Assembly: GCA_016219985.1 (NCBI GenBank)
Contig: JACRJO010000013.1
Span: forward strand, 34,679-98,678
Direction of reading: 5' to 3'
DNA length: 64,000 nt
From: Sphingobacteriales bacterium
Lineage (GTDB): Bacteria; Bacteroidota; Bacteroidia; Chitinophagales; Chitinophagaceae
This document shows, in pieces, positions 37,615-48,062 of the stretch (position 1 is its first letter; each line of letters starts with the position of its first letter). Made by a program: the position numbers and the translations under genes. The notes under the pieces were generated by a model. The model saw nothing but the letters and a program-made list of their open reading frames with translations, had not been told where the DNA came from and made no database searches.

Positions 37615-38706
37615 ATGACTATTAAGAACACCCCGTTTACACAAAAACACATTGCCCTCGGCGCTAAAATGGCCCCCTTTGCCGGGTATAATATGCCGAT
37701 CTCCTATACCGGTATCAACGATGAACATGCCACGGTTCGTAAAAATGCAGGCGTGTTTGACGTGAGCCATATGGGTGAATTTATTTTAAAGGGAGACAAG
37801 GCGCTTGACCTGATCCAGCGGGTGACCAGCAATGATGCATCCAAACTGAAAGACGGACAGGCACAATACAGTTGCCTGCCCAATGAACAGGGCGGCATCG
37901 TGGATGATTTGCTGGTTTATTGTATCGAAGAGAATAAAGTGTATATGCTGGTGGTGAATGCCTCCAATATTGAAAAAGACTGGAACTGGATCGTTCAGCA
38001 CAATACCGGGAACGTGGAGATGCATAATATTTCTGAAAAGACGGCCCTGCTGGCCATCCAGGGTCCCCATGCCACGAAGATCCTGCAGCCGCTGACGGAG
38101 ATGGATATCATCAACCTGAAATATTACACATTTACCAAGGGCGTGTTTGCCGGGGTGGAGAATGTACTTGTAAGTGCAACGGGTTATACCGGGGCCGGTG
38201 GCGTGGAGATTTACTTTGAAGACAAGGATGGAGCAGCCGATAAAATTTGGGAGGCCATTTTCGCAGCCGGCGGTCCGCAGGGAATGAAGCCGATCGGCCT
38301 TGGTGCCCGTGATACCCTGCGACTGGAAATGGGATTCTGTTTATACGGGAATGATATTGATGATACCACTTCGCCCATCGAAGCGGGACTGGGCTGGATC
38401 ACGAAGTTCAGCAAGGATTTTACTTCAAAAGAAATCTTTGCGAAGCAAAAAGCGGAAGGGGTAAGCCGCAAGCTGGTGGGATTTGAAATGACGGACAAGG
38501 GGATTCCCCGTCATGGCTATGAAATAAAAGATGCGGCGGGTAATGCCATCGGCGTGGTTAGTTCCGGCACGCAGTCGCCCAGCCTGGGCAAAGCGATCGG
38601 GATGGGATATGTACCACCGGCTTTTGCAGCGATCGATTCGCAGATTTACATCCAGGTGCGGGACAAACTCCTACTGGCCAAAGTGGCGAAGATTCCCTTT
38701 ACCTGA
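37615..38706 (+). CDS. gcvT: Aminomethyltransferase, glycine cleavage T protein
   Basis: Moves the methylene group from the H-protein-bound aminomethyl to tetrahydrofolate. 363 residues from [12 protein letters not shown]. Motifs: [74 protein letters not shown], and the C-terminal barrel. Other gcv genes are not in the window. Confidence 0.97.
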   Translation: MTIKNTPFTQKHIALGAKMAPFAGYNMPISYTGINDEHATVRKNAGVFDVSHMGEFILKGDKALDLIQRVTSNDASKLKDGQAQYSCLPNEQGGIVDDLLVYCIEENKVYMLVVNASNIEKDWNWIVQHNTGNVEMHNISEKTALLAIQGPHATKILQPLTEMDIINLKYYTFTKGVFAGVENVLVSATGYTGAGGVEIYFEDKDGAADKIWEAIFAAGGPQGMKPIGLGARDTLRLEMGFCLYGNDIDDTTSPIEAGLGWITKFSKDFTSKEIFAKQKAEGVSRKLVGFEMTDKGIPRHGYEIKDAAGNAIGVVSSGTQSPSLGKAIGMGYVPPAFAAIDSQIYIQVRDKLLLAKVAKIPFT

Positions 38707-38787
38707 GAAACTTGTGGTCCTGTTTTTGCATCGGGAAAGGAGCCCGGTACCTTCCCGGTCCGGTAACTGAACTAAATTGTTTTCAGC

Positions 38788-39264
38788 ATGCCAACCATTC
38801 ACCTGACCAGTTTTATTGCCGCACCTGCGGCGGTTGTTTTTGACCTCAGCCGTCATATCGGTTTGCACAAGGAATCCATGGCCGGTCATAAGGAAGAGGC
38901 CGTGGCAGGCACCCGGTTTGGCCTGATCGGCAAAGACGAGACGGTCACCTGGCGGGCCCGCCATTTTTTTAAGGAGCGGCTGATTCGGGTAAAGATCACC
39001 GAAATGAAAACAGGGGAAATGTTTATTGATGAACAGGTGGAGGGCGATTTTAAAATGATGAAGCACGAACATTATTTCAAGCCCTGTGATAACGGAACCA
39101 TCCTGATCGACCTGTTTCATTTTGAAACGCCCTATGGCATTTTTGGCCGGTGGTTCAATGCGCTTTACTTAACCGGGTATATGAGGAAGCTGCTTGATCA
39201 GCGGAACAAAACCATCCGGGAATATGCAGAAACCGGGAAATGGAAAAAATGGCTGGACCAATAA
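38788..39264 (+). CDS. SRPBCC-family (START-like) protein
   Basis: 158 residues, no signal peptide. Helix-grip pattern: TSFIAAPAAVVFDLSRHIGLHKESM at the start, ETVTWRARHFF, FIDEQVEGDFKMMKHEHYF and a final helix NALYLTGYMRKLLDQRNKTIREYAE. Close homologues are sometimes annotated as cell-division inhibitors, without proof. A lipid or small hydrophobic ligand is likely. Between gcvT and comB on the same strand. Confidence 0.85.
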   Translation: MPTIHLTSFIAAPAAVVFDLSRHIGLHKESMAGHKEEAVAGTRFGLIGKDETVTWRARHFFKERLIRVKITEMKTGEMFIDEQVEGDFKMMKHEHYFKPCDNGTILIDLFHFETPYGIFGRWFNALYLTGYMRKLLDQRNKTIREYAETGKWKKWLDQ

Positions 39265-39293
39265 ACAGTTCAGGGTATTAGGCACCGTTGCAT

Positions 39294-39301
39294 TATTTTT
39301 G
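39294..39301 (+). promoter_or_regulatory. -7 promoter box for comB
   Basis: TATTTTTG, 10 bp before the ATG at 39312. Confidence 0.5.
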
Positions 39302-39311
39302 CAGCATAACT

Positions 39312-40037
39312 ATGAGTCAAAAACCCTCCCTGCATACATCTATTTCCCCGGCTTTATTAAACTTATACGATCTGAGCAGCAGCGTGGTGGTGATCATTGA
39401 TGTGTTCCGCGCCACTTCCACTATCGCCTCCGCTTTATTCAACGGCGCCAAATCTGTGATCCCGGTGGATTCAGTGGCAAGGGCCATAGAAATCAGCCGG
39501 AATATTGATGGTATTGCCGCGGGTGAACGGGATGGGATGATCGCCGAGGGATTGCAACATGGCAATTCCCCACTGGAATATTCCCGGGAATTTATTGAAA
39601 ATAAAACCCTGGTGCTGACCACCACCAACGGAACCCGTTTACTGCAGATGGCGCTGGACCGGAATGCGGACACGATTGTCTCGGGTTCCTTTCCCAACTT
39701 GTCCGCCGTTTGTGATTTCCTGCTGAAAGAAAAAAAGAATGTGGTGCTGGGTTGTGCCGGCTGGAAAGACCGGTTTAACCTGGAAGACACTTTGTTTGCC
39801 GGGGCGGTGATCCACCAGCTCGATAAACATTTTACCATTCACTGCGACAGCTCCCTGATGGCGGAGACCATGTATATCAAGTATAAAAATAAACTGGTGG
39901 ACTTTGCACCGAAGCTGACGCATTACCACCGCCTGGTGGAACGTTTCGGTTTGATCGAAGATATCCGCTTCTGCCTCACGCCGGATGTGGCGAATATACT
40001 GCCCGTCTATACAGAAGGGAAACTGATTGTGAAATAA
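39312..40037 (+). CDS. comB: 2-phosphosulfolactate phosphatase family protein
   Basis: 241 residues from MSQKPSLHTSISPALL. ComB motifs: VVVIIDVFRATSTIASAL, AAGERDGMIAEGLQHGNSPLEY, LTTTNGTRLL, LGCAGWKDRFNLEDTLFAGAV. In methanogens ComB makes sulfolactate for coenzyme M; in Bacteroidota homologues may feed sulfolactate or sulfonolipid routes. No comA or comC is visible. Followed by a 205-bp gap with a GACTGCGG-type low-complexity stretch. Confidence 0.88.
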   Translation: MSQKPSLHTSISPALLNLYDLSSSVVVIIDVFRATSTIASALFNGAKSVIPVDSVARAIEISRNIDGIAAGERDGMIAEGLQHGNSPLEYSREFIENKTLVLTTTNGTRLLQMALDRNADTIVSGSFPNLSAVCDFLLKEKKNVVLGCAGWKDRFNLEDTLFAGAVIHQLDKHFTIHCDSSLMAETMYIKYKNKLVDFAPKLTHYHRLVERFGLIEDIRFCLTPDVANILPVYTEGKLIVK

Positions 40038-40242
40038 AAAATCTACTAAGATACTTCTTTTTTGGGGTACAATTCCCGAAAAAAATTAATTTTTTATTTA
40101 TTGCATTTCGCAAGGAATTCCGCTTCATATTCATTTAGATTTGCCGATTGCCCCAACCCCAGTTGGCAGTGACAGCCGGCAGCCAGCAGCCCTGAAGTTG
40201 CGACTGCGGATGATGACTGCGGACTGCAAACAGACAGATTAA

Positions 40243-43200
40243 ATGGCCTTACCGCACCTTATTAAATATGTGTATACCCATGGAACGGATGAAGTGATCC
40301 GCAGGGGAAAAAAAATACATGCTATCGGTTATGTAGAGCTGGTGGAATACGATGACCTGTTTGGCTCCGCGGTGTTCCGGGTAAAGGACGACAGTTATTC
40401 CACCTATTACAAAGTATATATTCAGAAATTCAAGGACAGCAAAGACACTTCACTCCGCTGTGCCTGCCCGTATAACCTGGGCGATATCTGCCGCCACGAA
40501 GCCGCGGCCCTGTTCCAGCTGCAGGAGCTGATTGACCGCGGGCATTTGCAGTCGGAAAATGTGAAGTACGATCAGCGCCATACCGTGGCCAAGATGAAGA
40601 CCATTGAACTGAAAACGCTGCGGCTGCTTTGTTCCCCCGAAACCTTTACAGATGCGGAAACTTTTTTACGGACCAATAAGGCGGGTATTGAATACGCGGA
40701 AAATGAAACCGTGAAAGCATCGGTGAACCTGAACGGGCAAACCTATAAAGTGATCATCCGGAAAAACGAGGAGCGGAATTTTGATACCAGCTGCGATTAC
40801 GAGGATGAAAACCACCCGTTGTGCCTGCCCAAGATGATTGTGCTGCTCCAGTTACTGAATGCCCATGGCGCCAATTATTTTGACAGCATCCGGAACTGGG
40901 ATAAGGAAAAAAATAAATTGCTGGAAGCCTACGGCTATTCCCTGGAGGATGACCTGAAAGGAAAATTTGAATTTGCTTATAAGGACGGGAAACCTTTTTT
41001 AAGGGTACTGGATCCCGGTATCAAACGGGTGGCGCCCCTGGCCGCACCGAACCGCCCGGTCCTGCTTCCCCAGCGGGAGCGGGAGAGCGAAAAAGAACTG
41101 CCGGTGCTGGAGGAAGAAGCTGTACCGCAGTCTTCCCAGCGGCTCGGGGTGGTCTTTAATTTCAATAAGAAAAATTATCCCCGGTTTTCGGTGGATGTGG
41201 TCATCGGGGAACCCAATGAAGGGCAGGATGGATTTGCGGGCAAAGTGGAGAAAACGGATATCAGCCGCTATGTGAATACCGATCAGTTACCCGAAGGAGA
41301 CCGGGACCTGCTGACCATGCTGCGCAAACTGCAGGAGCCCGAGATCAATAAATACATCAGCCGGAATTCCCCCTTTTCCGGTATCTGGGAAAACATCATT
41401 CACCAGGAAGAAGATGATCTGCCGGATGAGACCAAGGAACTGATGGCGGAATACATGCTGCCCAAATTGAAAAAGCTGTTCGCCGATTGTGCCGGTAATC
41501 CCTTTGTGTTTTTATTGCCCGGCGGCAAAACCTTCAAAACAAATAACCTCGAACCGCTGCAGTTGCAGGCGGAGCATGCACAGCCGCATTTTATTATCCG
41601 CAAGAATTCGCATTATAGTGTTCAGTGCCGGGTAAAGGCCGGTCCGCTGGAGTTTGACCTGGGGGACAATGAGGCCGAAACACCCCTGTTCTTTTTATAC
41701 AATAACCAGGCGCATCTCTGGAAAAACAATGAAGTGATTCACCTGGTGGAGAAATTCCTGCCCGGCGGCAGGATGAGTATCAACGCCGGCGCCTGGCAGG
41801 AAAGTCTGCAAAAGTTTATCATGCCCCTGGCCCGGGAACATAAAGTGGATTTTGACAAAGCCCTGGTGCAGGAGATAAAAGATGGTAATCCCGAGGTAAA
41901 ATTATTCCTCCTGGAAAAAGGAGAATACCTCGTGTTCCAGCCTTCTTTTTCCTATAAAGGATACGAAACAAAAGCCCGGGACCGGGATGAGGTGATTGTA
42001 CCGCAGGGAGACAAAGTGCTGGTGGTGCACCGCAACCGGGAGAAGGAGCAGGAGTTTATACAGTCTTTGCAGAACCTGCATTCCAATTTTGTTTACAACG
42101 AAGATTCTGCCACCCTGGCCCTCAAGGGCACGGATGTGCTGAAGAATAACTGGTTCTTCCTTTTCGTGGATGCGATGAAGGAGAACAAGACACCTGTGTT
42201 CGGGTTTGAAGCGCTCAAGAATTTCCGCTTCAATACGGCCAAGCCGCAGACCAAAATTTTTATCAGCAGCAATACCGACTGGTTCGATGCGCGGGTGGAT
42301 ATTTTATTCGGCGACCAGAAAGTAACCGTGGCCGAAGTAAAAAGGGCCCTGGCCAATAAGCAGCAGTTTGTACACCTGAATGACGGCACCCTGGGAATCC
42401 TGCCCGAGGAATGGCTGAAAAAATATTCCCTGCTCTTCCGGGTCGGTGAAGGGAAAACGGATTCCTTGAAATTATCCCGCTACCACCTGAGTGTGGTGGA
42501 TGAGTTGTACGAAACCCGCGACGAAGAGGAACTGGTGGTGCAATTAGAAGAGAAATACGAAAAATTAAGGGAGTTTAATAAGATCAGGGAGATTGAGCCG
42601 ACGCATTATTTAAAAAAGATCCTGCGGCCCTACCAGGTAGCCGGGTACCAGTGGCTCAATTACCTGAAGGATATTAACTGGGGCGGTATCCTGGCAGATG
42701 ATATGGGTTTGGGTAAAACCGTGCAGGCCCTGTCCTTCCTCGAATTTTATAAAAGCGAACAGGGCAAACTGAAAGGACTGGTGGTTTGTCCCACCACGCT
42801 GATCTATAACTGGGAAAACGAGATCCGGAAATTCACGCCCTCCCTTACCTACCGCATCCACCATGGCGCCACGCGGACCCGGGTAAAAGAGGAGCTGACC
42901 GATCACGATGTGACGATCACCACCTACGGTACCTTGCGGAGCGATATCAAACTGCTGATGAGCGTGGATTTTGATTATGTGATTTTGGATGAATCACAGG
43001 CCATCAAGAATCCTTCGAGCAAAGTGACCAAGGCGGCCTGTTTGCTGAATGCAAAGCACCGGCTTTGTATGAGCGGTACCCCGCTGCAGAATAATACGTT
43101 TGATATTTTTGCCCAGATGAATTTCCTGAACCCCGGTATGCTGGGTACGATGGAATTCTTCCGGCAGGAATTTGCCATTCCCATTGATAAATTCGGGGAA

Positions 43201-44010
43201 CAGGACCGCAAGGATCACCTGCGGAAGATCCTGTATCCTTTTATACTCCGGCGTACCAAGGAACAGGTGGCCCGGGATCTTCCGGAAAAACAGGAGATGA
43301 TCCTGTTTTGTGAAATGGAAGATGAACAACGCAGTATCTATGATGCGTACCGCAATGATTTCCGCAACCAGATCCTGGGGACTATTGAAACACAGGGTAT
43401 TCAAAAATCACAACTGACCATCCTGCAGGGACTGATGAAACTGCGGCAGATTTGCGATTCACCGGCGATCCTGAACGAACAGGAAAAATTTGAAAACCAT
43501 TCCATCAAACTGGATGAACTGGCCCGTGAATTAAGCGAGGATATGGGCAACCACAAGGCGCTGATCTTTTCCCAGTTCCTCGGTATGCTGGCGCTGATCA
43601 GGGAAAAACTGACCGAGCTGGGTATCCGTTTCGAATATTTTGATGGCAGTACTACCGCTCCCGACCGGGAAAAAGCCATTCAGAGTTTCCAGAACAATGA
43701 TGAGGTCCGTGTCTTCCTGATTTCATTGAAAGCGGGGGGCGTGGGTCTGAACCTGACCGCTGCCGACTATGTCTATATTGTAGATCCCTGGTGGAACCCT
43801 GCCGTAGAGCAGCAGGCGATTGACCGGACCCACCGGATCGGGCAAACCAAGAATATTTTCGCTTACCGGATGATCTGTAAGGATACGATCGAGGATAAGA
43901 TCCTCCAACTACAGGAAAAGAAAAAAGCCCTGGCCCGGGATATTATTTCGGACGATGCTTCCTTTGTAAAGACCCTGACCCGGGAGGATGTGGAATACCT
44001 GTTCAGTTAG
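40243..44010 (+). CDS. SWIM zinc finger + SNF2/Rad54-type helicase
   Basis: 1255 residues. Near the N-terminus a SWIM finger, RCACPYNLGDICRHEAAALF (Cx1C...CxH). A long middle region of unknown fold follows. The C-terminal ~480 residues are the SNF2 ATPase: ILADDMGLGKTVQAL (motif I), VILDESQAIKN (II, DESQ), LCMSGTPLQNN (III), FILRRTKEQV, FEYFDGSTTAPDRE, ISLKAGGVGLNLTAADYVY (V) and DRTHRIGQTK (VI). Translocates on duplex DNA and remodels protein-DNA complexes. No methylase or nuclease neighbour suggesting a defence role. Confidence 0.95.
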   Translation: MALPHLIKYVYTHGTDEVIRRGKKIHAIGYVELVEYDDLFGSAVFRVKDDSYSTYYKVYIQKFKDSKDTSLRCACPYNLGDICRHEAAALFQLQELIDRGHLQSENVKYDQRHTVAKMKTIELKTLRLLCSPETFTDAETFLRTNKAGIEYAENETVKASVNLNGQTYKVIIRKNEERNFDTSCDYEDENHPLCLPKMIVLLQLLNAHGANYFDSIRNWDKEKNKLLEAYGYSLEDDLKGKFEFAYKDGKPFLRVLDPGIKRVAPLAAPNRPVLLPQRERESEKELPVLEEEAVPQSSQRLGVVFNFNKKNYPRFSVDVVIGEPNEGQDGFAGKVEKTDISRYVNTDQLPEGDRDLLTMLRKLQEPEINKYISRNSPFSGIWENIIHQEEDDLPDETKELMAEYMLPKLKKLFADCAGNPFVFLLPGGKTFKTNNLEPLQLQAEHAQPHFIIRKNSHYSVQCRVKAGPLEFDLGDNEAETPLFFLYNNQAHLWKNNEVIHLVEKFLPGGRMSINAGAWQESLQKFIMPLAREHKVDFDKALVQEIKDGNPEVKLFLLEKGEYLVFQPSFSYKGYETKARDRDEVIVPQGDKVLVVHRNREKEQEFIQSLQNLHSNFVYNEDSATLALKGTDVLKNNWFFLFVDAMKENKTPVFGFEALKNFRFNTAKPQTKIFISSNTDWFDARVDILFGDQKVTVAEVKRALANKQQFVHLNDGTLGILPEEWLKKYSLLFRVGEGKTDSLKLSRYHLSVVDELYETRDEEELVVQLEEKYEKLREFNKIREIEPTHYLKKILRPYQVAGYQWLNYLKDINWGGILADDMGLGKTVQALSFLEFYKSEQGKLKGLVVCPTTLIYNWENEIRKFTPSLTYRIHHGATRTRVKEELTDHDVTITTYGTLRSDIKLLMSVDFDYVILDESQAIKNPSSKVTKAACLLNAKHRLCMSGTPLQNNTFDIFAQMNFLNPGMLGTMEFFRQEFAIPIDKFGEQDRKDHLRKILYPFILRRTKEQVARDLPEKQEMILFCEMEDEQRSIYDAYRNDFRNQILGTIETQGIQKSQLTILQGLMKLRQICDSPAILNEQEKFENHSIKLDELARELSEDMGNHKALIFSQFLGMLALIREKLTELGIRFEYFDGSTTAPDREKAIQSFQNNDEVRVFLISLKAGGVGLNLTAADYVYIVDPWWNPAVEQQAIDRTHRIGQTKNIFAYRMICKDTIEDKILQLQEKKKALARDIISDDASFVKTLTREDVEYLFS

Positions 44011-44076
44011 ACCGCTTGTCGGCGGTTTCACGCGTTTCATCCCGGTTTCTGGTAAAACCGGCCCTTTTCGCGAAGG

Positions 44077-44104
44077 TTGCACCTGCGCCTTACGTCTATT
44101 TTCG
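44077..44104 (+). promoter_or_regulatory. Candidate promoter of the first barrel gene
   Basis: TTG at 44077-44079 and TATTTTCG at 44097-44104 (one mismatch to TAnnTTTG), 17 bp apart, 19 bp before the ATG. Confidence 0.45.
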
Positions 44105-44123
44105 TACACACATTTAGCTGATT

Positions 44124-47021
44124 ATGAAGAAGGGTATTGTCTTATCCCTTATTTTTTTTGGATTAATAAGCGGGGTACATGCGCAGAAAGCTGATGGCAG
44201 CATCAGGGGTAAACTGGTGGATACCACTGCAAAGCAGTCCGTTGCAGATGCCACCGTCTCTGTTTTGTATGCAAAAGATTCCGCCCTCGCCACCTTCACA
44301 TTGTCCAATAAACAGGGCAGTTTTGAAGTAAAGGGTCTTGTGGCAGGTGATTACCGGTTACTTATTACCAGCAAAGGTTACCAGGAAATAAAAAAACCTA
44401 TTTCTATTACTGCTTCCGTAAAACTGATTGACCTGGGTACCCTGGCCCTGCAGAAGGATTATAAAATGCTGGAAGGGGTTACCATTACAACTGAATCTCC
44501 TATACAGGTAAAGAATGATACGGTACAGTTCAATACCAGTGGTTTTAAAACCCAGCCCAACGCCTCACTGGAGGACCTGCTGAAAAAGATTCCGGGGATG
44601 GAAGTGGATAAGGAAGGAACCGTAAAAGCACAGGGGGAACAGGTACAGAAGGTGCTGGTGGACGGGAAGGAATTCTTTGGCACCGATCCCAAATTAGCCA
44701 CCAAGAACCTGACGGCAGATATGGTGGAAAGTGTGCAGGTTTTTGATGACATGAGCGACCAGGCCAAATTCACCAGGATCGATGATGGCAGCCGCAGCAA
44801 GACCATCAACATTAAATTGAAGAAGGACCGCAACAAAGGATATTTCGGCCGGGCGCTGCTGGCAGCGGGTGACCAAGGCCGTTATGAAACCAACCTGAGT
44901 GTCAATAAATTCACAGGCCCGCAACGGATCTCCTTATTGTTCAACTCCAATAATATCAATAAACAGGGCTTCTCTTTTTCCGATATTATCAGCGCCATGG
45001 GTGGTTTTAGCGGTGGCGGTGGAAACTTTGGCGGTGGTGGCGGCGGTTTCGGGGGTGGCATGCAGGTCTCCGGGGGCCGGGGCGGCATGGGGGCTTTCTT
45101 TGGCGGTGGCGGCAGCAGCGGGATCATTAAGTCCACTTCCCTGGGACTTAATTACAGTGATGAATGGGGCAAAAAAGCGAAGATCACGGGCAGTTATTTC
45201 TTCTCTGATTCAAGACCCCGCCAGGAACAAAGCAGTTTCCGGAAAACTTTCTGGCGCCCGGATTCAGCATCTAACCAGGGCCGCAGGACGATCTCCGATA
45301 ACCTGAACCAGAATCACCGGTTTAACCTTCGGTTTGAATTCCTGATCGATTCCATGAATTCGATCCTGTACACCCCAACCCTTACCTTTCAGCATTCGGA
45401 TAATTTCAGTCTTGACAGCAGCAGCACCGAATCGGTTACGCCGGCAAAACAGTTCCTGTCCATTGAGGGAAATTCAAAAAATACCAATACCCGCGACGGG
45501 CTGAACCTGGGAAATAACCTGTTGTTCCGCCATAAGTTCGGGAAGACAGGCCGTACCCTGACTATCGGGCTGAACAATACCACCGGCAACAGCGAAAGCG
45601 ACGGGTTTACTTTTTCCAATTACCTTTTTTACAACCCGGACGGAAGCCTGCAGTCCCAGTTTTTACAGAACCAGAACTACCAGCAAAAGACCGAGACCCG
45701 GAATAATGTGATCAGCACCTCGTACACCGAACCTTTTGGATTAAACAAGCTGCTGGAGTTCAATTATGCGTACACACACAATGTGAGTGAGTCCAACCGG
45801 AAGACCTTTAACTACAATGGCTCATCCGGTAAATACGACAGCCCGAATCTTACGCTGACCAATGATTTTAAAAATACCTTTGAGGCGCACCGGTTCGGGG
45901 CCAATTTCCGGGTCCAGGAGAAAAAATACAACTACCAGTTTGGGATGGGAGTACAGCGCTCTTCCCTGGAGAACCAGAGTTACAGGGCGGACAGTAATAA
46001 ACTGTCTTTGACCGGGCAAACCTATACCAATCTTTTTCCCACGGCCAGCTTCACGTACTCCCCTGTCCGCAGCAAGAACCTGCGTATTTATTATAACGGG
46101 AGAACCAATCAGCCCTCTGTAACCCAGTTGCAAAATGTACCGGACCTGACCGATACACTGAATGTGCGGATTGGAAACCCGAACCTGGACCAGGAGTTCA
46201 ACCATAATTTCAATATCGGCTTCAATACCTTCAATATGCTGACCTTTAAGTTTGTGGCGGCGAATCTCAGTTTCAGCACGACCGCGAATAAAATCGTAAG
46301 CAGCATTACCAGCGTGGGGCGGAAAACCAGCACTACTTATGAAAACCTGGATGGTTATTTCAGGGCTTTTTCTTTCTTTACACTTGGCCTGCCGTTCAAA
46401 AACCCCAAGCTGAAGGGGTCCAGTGTGAACCTGACCAATACGATGTCCTATATCCAGGATGTGAGCCTGCTGTCACTAAAGAAAAATTATACCCGCACTT
46501 TTACCATCAACCAGGGCGCCGGGTTCAATATTAATAAAGAAAAGATTGATTTTGGGTTAAAAGCCAGCCTGGCCTACAATACCGTGAAGTATTCGGTGAA
46601 TACCAGCCAGAACGAGGATTATTATACCCAGACCTATTCGGGGGATATCGCCTATACCTTCCCTAAAAATTTTATTCTCTCCACCAATTTTGATATCCTG
46701 ATCAATACGGGCCGGGCGGCCGGGTACAACCAGAACATCCCGTTATGGAATGCCAGTTTCAGCAAGCAGTTTTTCAAGAATAAGAACGGGGAGCTGAAAT
46801 TCTCGGTGAACGATATCCTGAACCAGAACCAGAGCATTACCCGCAGCACCACGCTCAACTATGTGGAAGACACCCGCAGCATGGTGCTGAAACGTTATTT
46901 TATGGTAAGCTTCCTGTTCAGCCTGAACCGCATGGGAGGCAAAACACAGCAGCAGCAACCCGGTATGCCCGGAATGCCGCGGTTCATGGAGCGAAATATG
47001 AGGGATGTGAGAATGTATTAA
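44124..47021 (+). CDS. Outer-membrane beta-barrel protein with CarboxypepD_reg domain (1)
   Basis: 965 residues: signal peptide ([17 protein letters not shown]), an N-terminal carboxypeptidase-regulatory-like domain ([24 protein letters not shown]), a plug-like part with [35 protein letters not shown], then an outer-membrane barrel. About residues 292-333 form a Gly-rich loop. It lacks the SusD partner and TonB box of nutrient receptors. Paralogue at 48379-51216. The stop codon is within the TAA bordering copy A of the 100-bp element. Confidence 0.92.
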   Translation: MKKGIVLSLIFFGLISGVHAQKADGSIRGKLVDTTAKQSVADATVSVLYAKDSALATFTLSNKQGSFEVKGLVAGDYRLLITSKGYQEIKKPISITASVKLIDLGTLALQKDYKMLEGVTITTESPIQVKNDTVQFNTSGFKTQPNASLEDLLKKIPGMEVDKEGTVKAQGEQVQKVLVDGKEFFGTDPKLATKNLTADMVESVQVFDDMSDQAKFTRIDDGSRSKTINIKLKKDRNKGYFGRALLAAGDQGRYETNLSVNKFTGPQRISLLFNSNNINKQGFSFSDIISAMGGFSGGGGNFGGGGGGFGGGMQVSGGRGGMGAFFGGGGSSGIIKSTSLGLNYSDEWGKKAKITGSYFFSDSRPRQEQSSFRKTFWRPDSASNQGRRTISDNLNQNHRFNLRFEFLIDSMNSILYTPTLTFQHSDNFSLDSSSTESVTPAKQFLSIEGNSKNTNTRDGLNLGNNLLFRHKFGKTGRTLTIGLNNTTGNSESDGFTFSNYLFYNPDGSLQSQFLQNQNYQQKTETRNNVISTSYTEPFGLNKLLEFNYAYTHNVSESNRKTFNYNGSSGKYDSPNLTLTNDFKNTFEAHRFGANFRVQEKKYNYQFGMGVQRSSLENQSYRADSNKLSLTGQTYTNLFPTASFTYSPVRSKNLRIYYNGRTNQPSVTQLQNVPDLTDTLNVRIGNPNLDQEFNHNFNIGFNTFNMLTFKFVAANLSFSTTANKIVSSITSVGRKTSTTYENLDGYFRAFSFFTLGLPFKNPKLKGSSVNLTNTMSYIQDVSLLSLKKNYTRTFTINQGAGFNINKEKIDFGLKASLAYNTVKYSVNTSQNEDYYTQTYSGDIAYTFPKNFILSTNFDILINTGRAAGYNQNIPLWNASFSKQFFKNKNGELKFSVNDILNQNQSITRSTTLNYVEDTRSMVLKRYFMVSFLFSLNRMGGKTQQQQPGMPGMPRFMERNMRDVRMY

Positions 47022-47121
47022 TACCGACGAGACATTAAAAATGCCTTTACTAGCTGGCGCCAATGTCTGTCGGTATTATACCGGGAGTAATCACTGTAAA
47101 ACTAATGTTCAAAAGGTATAA
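47018..47121 (+). mobile_element. 100-bp MITE-like structured repeat, copy A
   Basis: Same element as 16126-16229, opposite orientation, one mismatch. TAA at 47019-47021 is the stop codon of the upstream barrel gene and is repeated at the right end (47119-47121), so the gene is unharmed. Arms at 47019-47036 (18 nt) and 47062-47078 (17 nt) pair with one bulge; two minor hairpins (AGT/ACT, AAC/GTT) follow before the terminal GGTA. Confidence 0.88.
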
Positions 47122-47139
47122 TAACAGCCATGACAACAT

Positions 47140-47168
47140 AAAAAAAGGGGCTCACACGGTGAGTCCCT
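47140..47168 (-). terminator. Intrinsic terminator of the minus-strand small gene
   Basis: On the minus strand GGGACTCAC/GTGAGCCCC is followed by a run of seven T. On the plus strand the trailing sequence is only TTTGC, so it fits the minus strand better; it may work on both. Confidence 0.65.
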
Positions 47169-47199
47169 TTGCATATAATAAGGGTTAGTAAAGCGTTGA

Positions 47200-47358
47200 T
47201 CAGAGCCGGCGGTATTGACCCGTGGCTGCAGGAGAAGACCCGGATATAAATACGGATAATACAGACTTCAGCAAACGGACAACATTGAAAGAGGGTTTGT
47301 AATAATTACGGTAAATCTTGGCAGATTCATGGTAATGAACGAGCTGTTTGTTTTTCAT
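47200..47358 (-). CDS. Candidate 52-residue small protein
   Basis: ATG at 47358 to TGA at 47200 gives MKNKQLVHYHESAKIYRNYY, KPSFNVVRLLKSVLSVFISG and a short SSPAATGQYRRL tail: basic N-terminus and one amphipathic or weakly hydrophobic segment. Supported by a terminator 32 bp downstream and a TACTTTTA box about 45 bp upstream on the minus strand. No family recognised. Part of the C-terminus overlaps a weak relative of the GGTTGCGG-type repeat, so chance coding is possible. Confidence 0.45.
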   Translation of the reverse strand: MKNKQLVHYHESAKIYRNYYKPSFNVVRLLKSVLSVFISGSSPAATGQYRRL

Positions 47359-47468
47359 ATCAGGATAATTTACGAAGGGTTAACGAACGGGTTGTTACTA
47401 AAAGTATGCAATAAAAATAAAATTTAATAATATTGACGCCTGTTATCAACCCGTTAAATCCTGTACAC

Positions 47469-48062
47469 ATGAAAAAAACAGTAAAAACACTTGTATTTCT
47501 TACGATTCTTTTCGCCCTTCCATGGGCGCTGCCGGCCCAGCTCCGCTTGCCGGTTGTCAGCGGCCTTGCTGCCGATATCAAAAAAGTGATTGAGGACTAT
47601 CCCAACCGGTTTATTAACCTGATGGGGGAAGTGAAAGTGCAGCACGAGCAGTCCACCGATTATTTCTGCAATTTTACTATCAACGGGGCGGAAGAAGCGT
47701 TCATTACCCGTTACTCTTCCAAAAGGGAAGGCGTGGTCAGCTGGGAGGCCAGCATGTATACCACCGATGATTTTGAAGAAGCGAAGAAAAAATACAAATC
47801 CCTTTTCAACCAGCTCAATAACCTGGGCGTGGTATTGGGTAAGGAACATTTCCGCCTCCGGGGTGAATACGCGGCACCTTCAGATGACAATAAATTCAAG
47901 ACTGTCCTTTTTGTCTTCGACCCGGCAGCCGCTGATGTAAAGAAAATAAGAGTGGAACTTTCCCTTCAGTACAAAGCCCCGATGGACTGGCAGGTGAAGA
48001 TCCTGGTGTATGATAAGGAGCGGGAGGATGATGAGCAGGGGCGGGAGGATGATGATTTGTAG
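47469..48062 (+). CDS. Secreted protein of unknown function with acidic tail
   Basis: 197 residues from MKKTVKTLVFLTILFALPWALPAQ (signal peptide). Mature part: ADIKKVIEDYPNRFINLMGE, EQSTDYFCNFTINGAEEAFI, DDFEEAKKKYKSLFNQLNNL; the end is DEQGREDDDL, made by a small tandem repeat GGGAGGATGATGA. I do not recognise the family. Between the two barrel genes on the same strand. Confidence 0.82.
   Translation: MKKTVKTLVFLTILFALPWALPAQLRLPVVSGLAADIKKVIEDYPNRFINLMGEVKVQHEQSTDYFCNFTINGAEEAFITRYSSKREGVVSWEASMYTTDDFEEAKKKYKSLFNQLNNLGVVLGKEHFRLRGEYAAPSDDNKFKTVLFVFDPAAADVKKIRVELSLQYKAPMDWQVKILVYDKEREDDEQGREDDDL

Noticed and set aside
40243..44010. Phage-defence system built on the SNF2 helicase
   Set aside because: No nuclease, methylase or effector adjoins it; SWIM-SNF2 proteins of this kind are common stand-alone genes in Bacteroidota.
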